Notes under the pieces: generated by a model
The model's input: the letters and a program-made list of their open reading frames with translations, nothing else
Databases searched by the model: none
Told to the model about the DNA's origin: nothing
Translations under genes and position numbers: made by a program
Shown: positions 49,601-60,300 of the stretch, one piece after another
Layout: every line of letters starts with the position of its first letter
Position numbering within the stretch: position 1 is the first letter of the stretch
Assembly: GCA_023159155.1 (NCBI GenBank)
Contig: JAJNNX010000038.1
Coordinates: 372,001-436,000, forward strand
Reading direction: 5' to 3'
DNA from: Ustulina deusta
Lineage: Eukaryota; Ascomycota; Sordariomycetes; Xylariales; Xylariaceae
DNA length: 64,000 nt

Positions 49601-49838
49601 TTCTCCTTTGGGGTACCTACTGCCATGGGGAGAGCACTGGCTGTCGTGCCCCCATTCGCTACAGTGCAACTCTACTAGCGTTGTTCTTCACTGGGACCAG
49701 CATCTATTTTGGCTTTCGTCTCCATTCTCCAGCCTCCAGTGACTGGTCCGGTCTGTCCTGGACGGCAATCCATACCTATCTCTGCTGCTGGGGTGGATTC
49801 ACTGGGTACCTGCCTACAGCACCGTAGGGGCCCACATG
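40649..49838. other. Long gene-poor region
   Basis: About 9.2 kb with no supported gene. An open frame without ATG at 41503-41778 reads LTIFWKSWKDPRQFEAPVKT then ELTKTWRAKELERRP, which looks like a coding relic. TAGGTACC-type words recur at 42495-42560, 46735-47010, 48880-48930 and 49080-49160. Much of 43150-44100 and 48600-49080 is AT-rich. No tRNA, rRNA or transposase could be recognised. Confidence 0.4.
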
Positions 49839-51439
49839 CTCTCTTCTGCAGGGCAGTCCCTTCTGTCGGGCGACCCAATTCATTCCTTATTCACCACACA
49901 TTTCTTTATCCAAATCTCCCAGGTCTTTCTTCTCCTTCCCATCCCCTCCTCTACCGACCGCGCGACCCTGTTACCATTTCTCTTGCCACAAACCCGCCCT
50001 TCCTTTATCCTCCCTCCTTCCCCCCCTTCAACCTTCGGGTGCTATCCTTCTTAAGATTTCTTCTTTTTGTGCGTCTGTGTGTGCCGTGGTGTGCGCGTCG
50101 CCTGTGTGCCCTGCCAATCGTCAGTCACCGCCGTGTTGCCCATCGCCGCTGCTGATCGTTTCACCAACCAAAACGACACCAGTCTTGCCGTTGGCTTCGC
50201 TCGACAACCACGCAAGTACAACCCATTGCCAACACGCTCCCAACATTTCAGCATCGTCACAACAGCTAGAGAGGAACATCGTCATCCTTTTCGACTTTTG
50301 ATACCCTAAGAAAAGAGGAACATTGCCGCAAAACGAAGAGGAAAAAGCCGACTGAACTACATCGCCATCCCAGGAGTTTCTGGACAACTCAATCTCTATA
50401 TTTCGACACCTAATTCTTGTACACTTTTCATTGTTTCGAGTTCTGCTTCTGTCGTTCGATTTACATTGCATTGCATCGCATCACTCGCCCTGTTGCATAC
50501 ACCAGTCAGTATTTTACAGCCTTTAATCTGCAAACGCGTCGTTGCCGACGGACAGACCACGAAAACCGGAATAAACCAGCAAGAACAACAGAGCGAAGGA
50601 GAGAGACCCGAGCCCGAGCATTCATTGAGTGAAAGAAGGAAAAGGATCGTATCTCGTCATTATCCCTTTCTCTTCGAACCAACACTTTCCGTGCGGCTGC
50701 TCGAACCGAGAACAAAGAAGAGCGACTGACGAATACGTCTCTGTCCACAACCTCGACCGCCTCCCAGCCACGTTCTGCTGTTCTCAGAGACCACTCGAGT
50801 CAACCAGGAAGCTTTGACCCTTTGACATCGTGTTCATCCTCTACACGCGAGCTCCCGTCATCATCGGCCGCCCTTTCTTGACGGTTGCTTCGATCCTGTC
50901 AATCCCACAGGCCTGCCTTGTTTGCTCACTTGGTTGTTCCTTGTGTCTTTCTGCCCTCGCTCATTCTGACATCGACCTGTTTGCCCTTGATAGGCATCTT
51001 TTAATATCGTCACCAGACAGTATAACCGCTGCGTTGTACGCATCTCTCCCCACCGATTGTCTTCTGTTTCTTGTCACAGCTTTCCATCCTCAACACCCGT
51101 CTGCTTTCTTGGATCCTTCGGATTGCCTTTCCGAACCAACAACTACGTTTGATACGAGCATCGATCCCATTGAAAATCCTTAGGCTACCATTGGAGCAGA
51201 AAAGCACCAGCTGCTTGACTATACTGCTGCCCTAATTGTGCCATCGTAATTATCAACAGACACTGCTTGGGTTCCCCCACCTCATTCACGCATATAGTTG
51301 ATTGTAATAACCATCGATCGTCCCATCCTTGAGTGGCTATCGTCCATTCATTCATTACTTAGATTTCACTTCTAATTCCCTCTTGACCGCTTCGGCACGG
51401 CTGGAGGAGTTGCATACATCATATCTTCTCCCCTTGAGC
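49839..51439 (+). promoter_or_regulatory. 1.6-kb ATG-free leader/promoter of the Q-rich protein gene
   Basis: Between the ATG at 49836 and the start codon at 51440 there is no ATG in any plus-strand frame over 1601 bases, while CAT (ATG on the other strand) is frequent. The sequence is C/T-rich (for example 49900-50010 and 50040-50060). This is what a very long 5' UTR under selection against upstream start codons would look like. Any leader introns are not evident. Confidence 0.5.
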
Positions 51440-53128
51440 ATGCACACCGGAGGTCTTGCTCAAATGTCGCACAACAATTTCAATTCCACAACGGGCCTGG
51501 GCATGCCCTCAGGAGGTCTGGCATCGCGTCGCGGTGGGCAGAACATCAAACCGCTTTCCTTCGACGCCATCAAATCTTCCGCTGACGTCCAGGATAACGG
51601 AGTTCCCACCCCACGAACGAGCCGAGGTCACCTGCTTGCCGGCCTCAGGACGGCCCCCAAATCCGCTACTGCTACCACCTTCGCTAATGCCGGCATGTCC
51701 CCCCACGTGTACGGTAGGGCTAACGGTATGACTGAGAACATGTATGGCGGCTCCAATCACATGTATAATGCGCCGAAAACGTCGCTTCCTCGCATGGCGA
51801 CCCAGCAACAGGGAGCATATAACATGACAGGAATGTCGGGTATGGGTCATCAGCACTATACTCCGGAACAGATCCTCGCGCCGCCTGAGTTTCACCTAGA
51901 CGAGCAGACTCAAGACCAGATGGATCCTGGCCTCTATGCCCAGTTGGTCACGGCTAACCTGTTCCTGGCTCAACAGCAGCAGCGGCTCCAACAGCAGTTG
52001 CTTAACGTGCAGGCGGCCGCCCAGCAATTCCAAGGCTTGAACTTGAGCGGGCAACAGGTGTTGCAGCAACAGCTAGCGCTTCAAAATCTGTATCAGCAGC
52101 AGCAACAACTACAGGCTATGCAGCAATCGATCAAGGCACCTGTCTCTGTTCAACAGAATCTGTTCACCTACTATGACCCCAACACTCGGATCACCTACCT
52201 TGTCGACCCGACTACTGGTCAGATGCAGCCTAGTTTCTACGAGAATCAGCCCAGCACCCCGCAAAGCGCTTATTTCCAGCAACCGAACCAAGGCACGCCG
52301 CGTGTCCAGGTGTCACCCCCTCCTACAGAGAACACTGCACCGACTCAGCGCACAATCTCGCCTCCTAAGAAACCAGAGATCACGGCTGAGCCGACACCCC
52401 TGCCGCCTCCATCCGCCAACGCTTTTCGACGTGGCCACAAGAAGTCGTCGTCATTGGCAAACATCAATAAGGGCCTTGCTGTTACTTGCGAAGAGCCACT
52501 CAACTCAGCCGCACCAAAGACTGCTTCATTGCCGCTAACTCCTCTGCCAAATGGAGGCTATGGGCCAGGCCAGGCTCGTGCTGGTGAGCATCCTTTCCGT
52601 CAACCTCGTGGTCCTCCTGCTCTTGAAGAGCTCCGTGCCAAGCCCACGGCCAAGCACGAAGGAAGCAAGAATTTTGCAGCACGGACACGCCGGTCGGCCG
52701 TTCACAATCTCATGAAAGCCGGTCTCGTACGACGCAAGGGCACTGGCAGTAGCTGTGGTAGCATGAGCCCTGTCTCACAGAGCGGCGAGGAAGCGGGAAC
52801 TCCACTCACCGACAATGAGTCTGATTCTGGGCGTAGTGGCTCAGGTAGCTTGTCCGGTGATGCGGAACTTAGCCTTGCCAGCTCTCGAACATCTGCAAGC
52901 GGCAGCTGGGGAGCTATCGGCTCAGATCGTCCCGGCTCGCGCCAAAAGTCTCGCAGAAGCGTTGATAGCCAAGCTAGTACCGGCGAAGGTGACAACAGTT
53001 TTGCCAGCGTCTTCAAGCATGGATCTCAGCGTCAAGCGAAAGTTGACGGTCAAGCTGGTCAACGAAAGGCCCCTAGACTCGTGCTCACAAGCGCAGAAAA
53101 GCGCAAAGGTGGCATCTCGGCGGCTTAA
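51440..53128 (+). CDS. Q-rich conserved fungal protein, function unknown
   Basis: Single exon, 562 aa. The start is the first ATG after a 1.6-kb ATG-free leader and has A at -3; the open frame extends upstream to 51329 but without ATG. Residues about 1-140 are Gly/Asn/Ser/Met-rich (NMYGGSNHMYNAP). Next come HYTPEQILAPPEFHLDEQ and a Gln-rich helix-prone region of about 100 residues (AQQQQRLQQQLLNVQAAAQQ). A conserved-looking block follows (NLFTYYDPNTRITYLVDPTT). Pro-rich linkers, RRGHKKSSSLANINKG, and a basic motif (ALEELRAKPTAKHEGSKNFA, RTRRSAVHNLM) lead to a Ser/Gly-rich tail. The layout suggests a low-complexity RNA- or chromatin-associated regulator, but this is inference and I do not recognise a named family. 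Confidence 0.8.
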   Translation: MHTGGLAQMSHNNFNSTTGLGMPSGGLASRRGGQNIKPLSFDAIKSSADVQDNGVPTPRTSRGHLLAGLRTAPKSATATTFANAGMSPHVYGRANGMTENMYGGSNHMYNAPKTSLPRMATQQQGAYNMTGMSGMGHQHYTPEQILAPPEFHLDEQTQDQMDPGLYAQLVTANLFLAQQQQRLQQQLLNVQAAAQQFQGLNLSGQQVLQQQLALQNLYQQQQQLQAMQQSIKAPVSVQQNLFTYYDPNTRITYLVDPTTGQMQPSFYENQPSTPQSAYFQQPNQGTPRVQVSPPPTENTAPTQRTISPPKKPEITAEPTPLPPPSANAFRRGHKKSSSLANINKGLAVTCEEPLNSAAPKTASLPLTPLPNGGYGPGQARAGEHPFRQPRGPPALEELRAKPTAKHEGSKNFAARTRRSAVHNLMKAGLVRRKGTGSSCGSMSPVSQSGEEAGTPLTDNESDSGRSGSGSLSGDAELSLASSRTSASGSWGAIGSDRPGSRQKSRRSVDSQASTGEGDNSFASVFKHGSQRQAKVDGQAGQRKAPRLVLTSAEKRKGGISAA

Positions 53129-54240
53129 TTTATGTTGCTCCCAAAGTCAACTTTTACGCAATCACGATTGCATGCTTCCGACGTCTTCGTCTTTTCACGA
53201 TTTCAACCCCAGAAAGGTAGATCTTCTCTGGGTGGTCCTTGATACATGAATGGATCGGACTGGACGGGATTTGGTTCTGAAAATCGAGAACGGCTCTTTT
53301 CTTTCCTTTAGCAATTTGATTTCGCTCTGAACCGAGTTCCTGGGTAACAAGTGAAAGACATGCCCATGTGCGTCTGCTACGCCATGAATATCGGTCCAGC
53401 CCGCGCTTCGGTACCAAATTCTTCAGTGGATGGACGCCTGGAGATCAGAGTCATCCCGGCGGGGCCCTCTTGTATACCCGCTCTATACTTCATGTCATTC
53501 ATTCTTTTACCTCGGGCCGCTTGTCTTTTCCTCGGTTTATACGCGTTTGAGATAGAATGGTTATGGGGCATCACACTGACGACTCTTGTGGATGCGCCCA
53601 TTGGCGTAGATATGTAACTGCTCGCCGCCAATTCTACACGCCTCCATCAAAGAGGCAGCTAGTATAAAATAGCTTAGGTAGTGATCAATGGCATCGCACA
53701 CAAATTGCATGCCAAAACAAACTATCCCCTGTACTGTGTACCCTGTCCCGTGTTCCGCGTAGGTATCGGATTAGTCTTGTACGTCTAGAAGCCATCGCTG
53801 AAGTTTCTTTTGGCCACGCCAGTAACCGGTGATGATGTCGTTGAATACCTGATACGCTGGAGAGGGACATGTTTGTTCACAGTGGAATGGGTGTAGGTTC
53901 GAATCCTATTAGTGCCAGTCCTAGCTTTTGGTGGTCACCCTTTCTCTGCCGCGAGGTTGCTAGCTGAAGAACGGCTTAGGAAGCTGATAGATAGTTCTCA
54001 CCCTGCGGAGGGGTTTACTACCTTAGTGTCATATCTAACGTATCGACCCTGACTAGGCCAAGCGCATGATGACAATTCGGACGGACTTAAGAGGTTCTCG
54101 CGGCTAAATATCCCAAGTTTAAATTACATATAGATATACCTAGTGAAACGTCCACATCGCAGACGCAAAGACTTCTAGACACGACACGATTTCCCCAAGC
54201 CCTCGGATTATAAACATCATCGAAAGTGAAGTATCAGACA
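53129..54240. other. Intergenic region between Q-rich and dehydrogenase genes
   Basis: It holds the 3' UTR of the Q-rich gene and the promoter of the dehydrogenase. At 53893-53917 a tRNA-like T-arm and 3' acceptor half is present, but no matching 5' half. Nothing else is supported. Confidence 0.45.
53893..53917 (+). other. tRNA 3'-half-like sequence (T-arm), no full tRNA
   Basis: GTAGG-TTCGAAT-CCTAT (53893-53909) forms a 5-bp T-stem with a canonical T-loop, followed by TAGTGCC and a discriminator-like A. It matches the B-box consensus GGTTCGAATCC. No upstream GGCACTA-like acceptor strand or A box occurs in the preceding 110 nt, so it is at most a tRNA relic. Confidence 0.2.
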
Positions 54241-54602
54241 ATGGGGTGGGAATATAAGACTGTTCTTATGGTAGGCTGTACGGCCGGCCTCGGTGTAGCC
54301 ATGGCCGAGCGCATGATCGAACATGGCAGCTTCGTGATCGCCGTGGGCCGTCGACAGAATAGGCTCGAGGACTTCGCCGCCAAACACGGTCTCGACAAGG
54401 TAGCGACGTCGCAATTCGACATTACGGATTTGGACGGGATCAAGTCGTGGGCTGAGGGGTGAGTTGAGTTGAGTCTGTCGCGAAAGGACTCACACGGTCG
54501 TTCCGAGGCGGCTTACGATCGATTCCTTTCTTGTTCCTTTGCCCATTGTTTACGTTCGTCGAGAGTGCCCTCGGAGCACCGACACACATAAAGACAGATA
54601 TA

Positions 54603-54639
<37 letters not shown>

Positions 54640-55448
54640 GAGGGAAAGTACCAAGACAGAAGAAACCAGGCTAACCAACCGGTGCGTATGTGCAATGTCC
54701 AGGATCATCAAGAGCCACCCAACCCTCGACTGCGTGGTCCTGAACGCGGGGATCCAGCGCGGACTGGACTTCACACGGCCGGGCGACATCGACCTGGCGC
54801 TCGTGCGCAAGGAGATCGACACCAACTACACGTCGTACGTGGCGCTGACCGCGGCCTTCCTGCCGCACCTGCAGGCTCGGGCGCCGGCGGCGAGCGCCGT
54901 CGTCGCCGTCTCCTCCGGCCTCGGACTCGTCCCGCTGCCGCGCTGCGCCAACTACTGCGCCACCAAGGCCGCGCTGCACGCGCTCATGTGGTCGCTGCGC
55001 GCGCAGCTGGCCGCCGACGACGCGAGCCGACATGTCAAGGTCATCGAGATTGTGCCGCCGGCTGTACAGGTATGCTATGCTATGCCATGCCTTGCTATGT
55101 CATGCCATACCATATCCCGGCATGTTTTCCATACGCGAGCAAGCGAGCGGAAACCCCTCCCCCTCCCCCCTGAATCCATCTGCCGATCTCCCTAGACTAA
55201 CGCAACCCCTTGCCCCTGCCCAGACAGAGCTGCACGAACTGCAGGACGACCTGCGGGAAGCCGGGTACGCGAACATAGGCATCACGGTCGAGGAGTACAT
55301 GCGGGACTGCTGGGCGGGACTGCAGCAGGGCGACGAGGAGATCCTGGTCGGGCCCATCAAGGCGAATCTCGCGACGCTCGAGGACGGGCGCCGGGCCGCG
55401 TTCAACCACTTCCTTGCCGCCGTGGCGGCGGGGAAGCTGCCCAAGTGA
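54241..55448 (+). CDS. Short-chain dehydrogenase/reductase (DltE-like)
   Basis: Exons 54241-54458, 54703-55069 and 55224-55448 encode 269 aa. Classical SDR landmarks are present: an N-terminal Rossmann motif in the form VGCTAGLGVAMAERM (the usual TGxxxGxG with Cys/Thr in place of Thr/Gly), DITDLDGI, LNAGIQRG (NAG), the catalytic Ser region VAVSSGLGLVPLP and YCATKAALHAL (YxxxK). The C-terminus (TVEEYMRDCWAGLQQGDEEI) is like fungal DltE-type oxidoreductases. It should use NAD(P)H on an unknown small substrate in the cytosol. Exons 2 and 3 are very GC-rich. The introns (244 and 154 nt) hold an AT microsatellite and pentamer-like TGCTATGCCA repeats. There is no intron ambiguity: GG+G rebuilds Gly before IIKSHPTLD. 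Confidence 0.9.
54607..54637. repeat. (TA)n microsatellite inside dehydrogenase intron 1
   Basis: An uninterrupted alternating TA run of 31 nt in the first intron of the dehydrogenase gene. Confidence 0.9.
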
Positions 55449-55519
55449 AATGAAAGGTTGGGTTTGTTTGGTCTGGGCTGAGGTGTGGGTGGGAGATGCA
55501 AAGGCTAGTCGAGATAGAC

Positions 55520-55572
55520 ACCTACCTACCTACCTACCTACCTACCTGCCTACCTGCCTACCTACCTACCTG
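55520..55572. repeat. (CTAC)n/(CTGC) tetranucleotide tandem repeat
   Basis: About thirteen tandem CCTA/CCTG units lie just after the dehydrogenase stop codon, probably in its 3' UTR. Confidence 0.9.
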
Positions 55573-56108
55573 TTGAGTCTCATCCTGGGAAATACCTGTG
55601 GGATCTTGGGTATACGCGATGCGATCGGTTGTTGTAGGTATTCTGTGCGATTGTGTGGATAACGGGGTAAACGATGGCAGGACTGCCTCTATGTAGGACT
55701 ACATACAGTCAACTCCGAGATAGTGCCAGCAGAGTTTACAACGTGAGAAAGCGCTCCACGCTACGTTCCGTGGTTGGTTAACAGCGGTGAGGGTACCTAT
55801 AGTCGAAGAGTCAAGTCGGCGAGGAGGGAAAAGAACTTGTTGATCATCTGTCACATCCAGTACCTTTGCTCCAAAAGGCGTACGATACGGTAGAATAGGC
55901 AATATGCCACTGCGATATTATTTGGTATAGGTAGTTAAATTTTACGATACAATAATGCCGTATATCATACAACGACGCTCTGCGCGATCGTATGTCCCCG
56001 AATATAATCTTCCAAAATACTTCCTCCTACTGAGCCACACGCTAAGGGGCTGCAGTCGCCGCTAGCGCCACCACGATGTTTCCTACCAAATGATAATACC
56101 GGTATCAT

Positions 56109-57399
56109 TTATAATTGCTTCGTAGCCCAGCCCAGTCGGCGTTGGTGAGGTGAGGCGTCGAAGACCACAAACGCAGCCTTAAGCGCGACGTCGCCAATGA
56201 TGGAGAAACCGATACCCTCATCGGATTGGATGCCGCCGAAACAAGTCATACCGACCAAGTCCGTGGGCGCATAGTTGATGTATTTCCCAGGAATGGTGAT
56301 CTTGCTCTGGCCGACACCGAGGACGAAATTCGGCAGCTTCGCATCGCAGGGGAAAACGTAGCCGCCTTGGTAATTATCTAGCTTCGCGCCGTATACGGCC
56401 GCATAGTAGTCTTTGACTATCTGTGGGGGTAGCATGACGAGAGTCGTGCCCGTGTCTGCAATGCCCTGAAATTGAGCGGGCTTGAACGTTGAGTTGGCTA
56501 CACCGTAGCCCGACATATCGAACATCCAAAACCCAGTGCTTGAGTTGACGTTGACGTATGAGATTTTCCCCGAATATTTTGACTTATCAATGACACCGAA
56601 GTCATATGTGCCAGCTGATCAAATACGTTAGGCGAGCACGAATCAGATGGTCTTCAATTGTAGTCGGCTTACCTTTGTGGTATTTAAGATCTGCAGTCCA
56701 TACAGGATGATCAAGGGTGTCCGCGGCATTGTCAAACCAGGTCAACTCCTGGTGGGGCTGGACCGTGTTCAGAGTGCTGAAGGCGAGACCGAGGAGACCG
56801 TCGTTGTTGGCGTCCCTCGTAAACTGAGTAGACACCGTGGTAGCAGCCTCGACACCCTGGGCTTGAACAGTAACGTTTCCGACAGTGACAGTGTCACGAT
56901 ACACGACACCGCCAGAGGAGCTCTGGTCACCGTACGTGATCGTCCAAGACGCCCCATTGACCGCTTTGGAAGTTTTGCTTTGCTTGGGATCGTACAGGGC
57001 CTGTCCCCGAACCGAACTAGGTGGTGTCTCCGTGCTGAAGACCCAAAGATCGGAAGAGCCAGAATCAAAATCGAGGTTGAGAGTCTGAGGCGGAGTACCA
57101 ATCTGGACGGGGGTGAGATACTGGATATCGTATTGCTCAGGGTCCGTCTTCGCGCTGCCCGAGGTTCGTGCCGTGAGGCGGGCGGCGTCTAGGTTAGCCA
57201 TATTACGGGCGAGACCATCTGGTATCGAAACCCCGTACTTGGATAACGTCTTGGCGAGCTGTGTAGGGCCATGAGCCTTGAAGTTGAGGTTTTCAACCTG
57301 GGAAACAGAGAAGGTTCCAACTTTGGGCTGCACAGGCGAGGCTGATGCGAGCCCTGCCAGGGCCGCTATGATGGCGAGGGTGCTTGGTTGAGGAACCAT
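56109..57399 (-). CDS. Secreted pepsin-like aspartic protease (family A1)
   Basis: Exons 57399-56673 and 56614-56109 encode 410 aa. The N-terminus is a signal peptide (MVPQPSTLAIIAALAGLASA), followed by a propeptide to about residue 85. The mature enzyme starts near the QYLTPVQIGTPPQ strand. Catalytic aspartates are D112 in DFDSGSSDLW and D296 in IADTGTTLVML. The flap tyrosine is in ITYGDQSSSGG. A Cys pair (PCDAKL, MTCFGG) can form the C-terminal disulphide. The C-terminus IGDVALKAAFVVFDA is typical. It resembles aspergillopepsin/endothiapepsin-like enzymes. The first motif has DSG where most relatives have DTG; Ser is tolerated in this family. The 58-nt intron with a GTAAGC donor rebuilds Ala in HKAGTYDFG. 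The enzyme is expected outside the cell, degrading protein at acid pH. Confidence 0.94.
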
Positions 57400-60300
57400 G
57401 GTGGTACGGTGAAATAAGGAGCGATGCTGAACAAAATGAAGGAGCAGAAACAGACCTAAAACGAGAGAATGGAAGTATGATCAAGAAAAGGAACATGCTA
57501 TAACCAGACGCAGAGAAGGAGAAGGTCAGGCGGACCCATCGACGCCTTTAGTTATATACCTTTCGATACTACAATGGCATGCCATGATGAAAGGCAGGAC
57601 CAGCAACGAAAGAAAGAATAGCAGGGATCCATGGTTCACAAGACCGTACACACGGCATTCCCAGTTCCGGTTGGTAGATGAGGCACAATAGGCAGCATGC
57701 CTGTACAATGCTATACCTTGGTAGACGGTGGGACAGGAACATAGAAAAGGTGGGCGTGTGTGGAAGGTGATATTTAGGAGCCGGCAACAGGAGGACCTAC
57801 TCTAGATCAATCAAGTTCCTGAGACTGAGCGGTAGTACAAAGGGTCCTGCATTAGGATTGACTCTCCACGGCTGGGAATACACACTGCCGGTGATGGCCA
57901 CTGTGCACTATAGAATGGACAGACAGGCCGACGGAGAGCCCGATTGTCGGGGCGACGAGTCGTGGAACCGGCCGAGAGTGGTTGTATGTGGCTGTAGATC
58001 TTCTCGAATACAGCCACCACACTGACCGGCAATTTCAAGCCAGCCCAGCTCAGCCCTAGACAGCACAGTCCGCGGTCCAACCGTTGGCTGAAGCGTTCCC
58101 GGCCGTTTGATTGCTTGTGGTTGGAATGCTGCCGATCCTCCCGCTCACCCGGCGACGGCATCGTTGGCAGCGCATCGCCGGGTCAACCTCCTGATTCATC
58201 CTCATACCTACCTCACATGGCCTCACTTGCATCGTATTTCAGCAAGGGACCTCATTCTCTTCCCTGCATTGGGAATTGTTCGGTTCACTTGGTCATGCGT
58301 GATGTCATTCGGGAAATAGTGTCATGAAACAAGCAGAATGAATACCGTAGATGAGAAAAATGGAGAGAAAAGCAAAGGGCGGTGCTCCTTGTAGCAGATT
58401 ATGATTTGCCGCTCGAAGATGAAAGGGATAATAAAAGGGAGGAATATCGTGTGCACTGTAACCTATAACCACAACCAAAGCCATGTCGTTACCTGGGTCT
58501 CACATGGTACAACAGGAGGTGCTACTTACCTATGTAACCAATAGATACCTAACCTTACGCCACTCGGTTCTGTATCAGCTTCTATATTACCTTGGTATTA
58601 TTTGCCAAACGAACACAACCACGCCGTGACGTTGAATACTTCGGTGCATGAACAACCTCTCTTAGCACGAGCTGTCAACTGTATGTAGACCCGAGGTTTT
58701 GACATGTAGGTATACCGAAGTATCAACTACGAGCATCTTAACCAGTCCACTTTATAGGTGGTACAATACCGTTATCCTACTACTACCTTAGTAACTAGGT
58801 ATATTTTAGGCTGGGTCCGCTTCCAGCCCCTGCCTAGGCTGTCCATCGCGAGCAAACATGAACTTGTGTTTCAGAAACAAACGTCCTGCACGTCAACGAC
58901 AGAGTGGAGGTAGAGCAGCAGCGAGTCATGCTGTACTACAGTACCTAGAGTCTAGTGGGCTTTATGTCCTCTCTGCACCTACCTACTCTACCACCCCCGC
59001 TGAGACACCTACAGAAAACAGACCACTGCAGTCTCCTGCATCAACATACCCGATGTTGTATGCCCTGTTCCGAAATTCTGTTTCTCTACCATCTTGAAAC
59101 GACGCTGACTGAATAAATATCAAAAGGGTTATTACAATAAACACACGCCTATTGAGACGAGATCCTGGACAGAAGTAGGTTACACCAGCAAGCTTTCCTC
59201 AGTCATCTTAGCCACTGGATGATCACACCATGGTTCCTCTTGTCTTACTAGTTCACAAACTGGATCTGCATGCAAGTACCTAGTGGGCACCATTCGAAAT
59301 CATGTCTTCTGCCTACTTGCCTTATACATAGTAGACGTAGGCTTGCTACCTACCTCGGCAATTAACCAGCATTGCATATGCTGGTTCGATCTTGGTACGA
59401 AGAGGACCAATCGGATAAGATATATGTGCTTACCTATTAACCTAGCACGTTGATGCTGCTTCAAAGAGTGATTGCTACTAATAGCTGTAGGTATACCGCC
59501 TTTCCCCTTTTCTTCCCTGATGATCCAATGCCTAAGGGATATGGGAGCTTTTTGTAGAAGGAATGATTGGGCAACCTATGACATCTACCTATCACGAACC
59601 AAGCGAGTTTCGAGATTCTCGCAACGAATCAGCTCTGAACTTCTCTACCTTATACATAGAGGCAGATGTCTAGAATCAGCAGCCAATAGGCAAAAAACTC
59701 TTCGAGAATCTCATTCGGAAGAGCATGTGCATTCCAAGATCGTCAGTCATGTCCACGTGTTCTCCCCACGATTCCTCAACGCGGAAATTTGGGTATCGTT
59801 TCAGCGTCATTTCGATATAGTCTCGAGAACTGAAAACATACAGACGGAGTGACTTGGTCTATCTGCATACCTTAGCCCCTTAAACCTGACCGAACCATGA
59901 ATAGGGTACAAACCCCTGAAACAAAGGCGGCTTGGAGAAACAAGCGTCGATGGCAACTCGCCCAAGTGAAATGAACCGCTTGTAGCAAGATTTTCACAAC
60001 GGGGCATCAAATATGGCGAGACGATGAAGTCGGCAATAGACTTATTGATATTGTGTTCTCTAAGAGGATGTTGCTTAAAAATGTTCTCGATCTCTACTCA
60101 TCTTCACACGATCTGATGCTAACCTTCAACGAGACGCAGTGAGGGATCACCGACTCCGTAACGATCAAGTAGTAAAGTGCCTCTAAAATCTTGTCGCGCA
60201 CCATAACATAGACAAATTGAGAACGCTGTCTCAAACTCAATTGTCTAACATTGTCTATTTCACTTCTAGCACGCTTAGTCTCTTCATATATCACCAACAG

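Noticed and set aside
49839..51439. Several 60-150 codon frames in the Q-rich gene leader
   Set aside because: None has an ATG; all begin at GTG, TTG or CTG-like codons, so they are open frames of a pyrimidine-rich leader, not genes.
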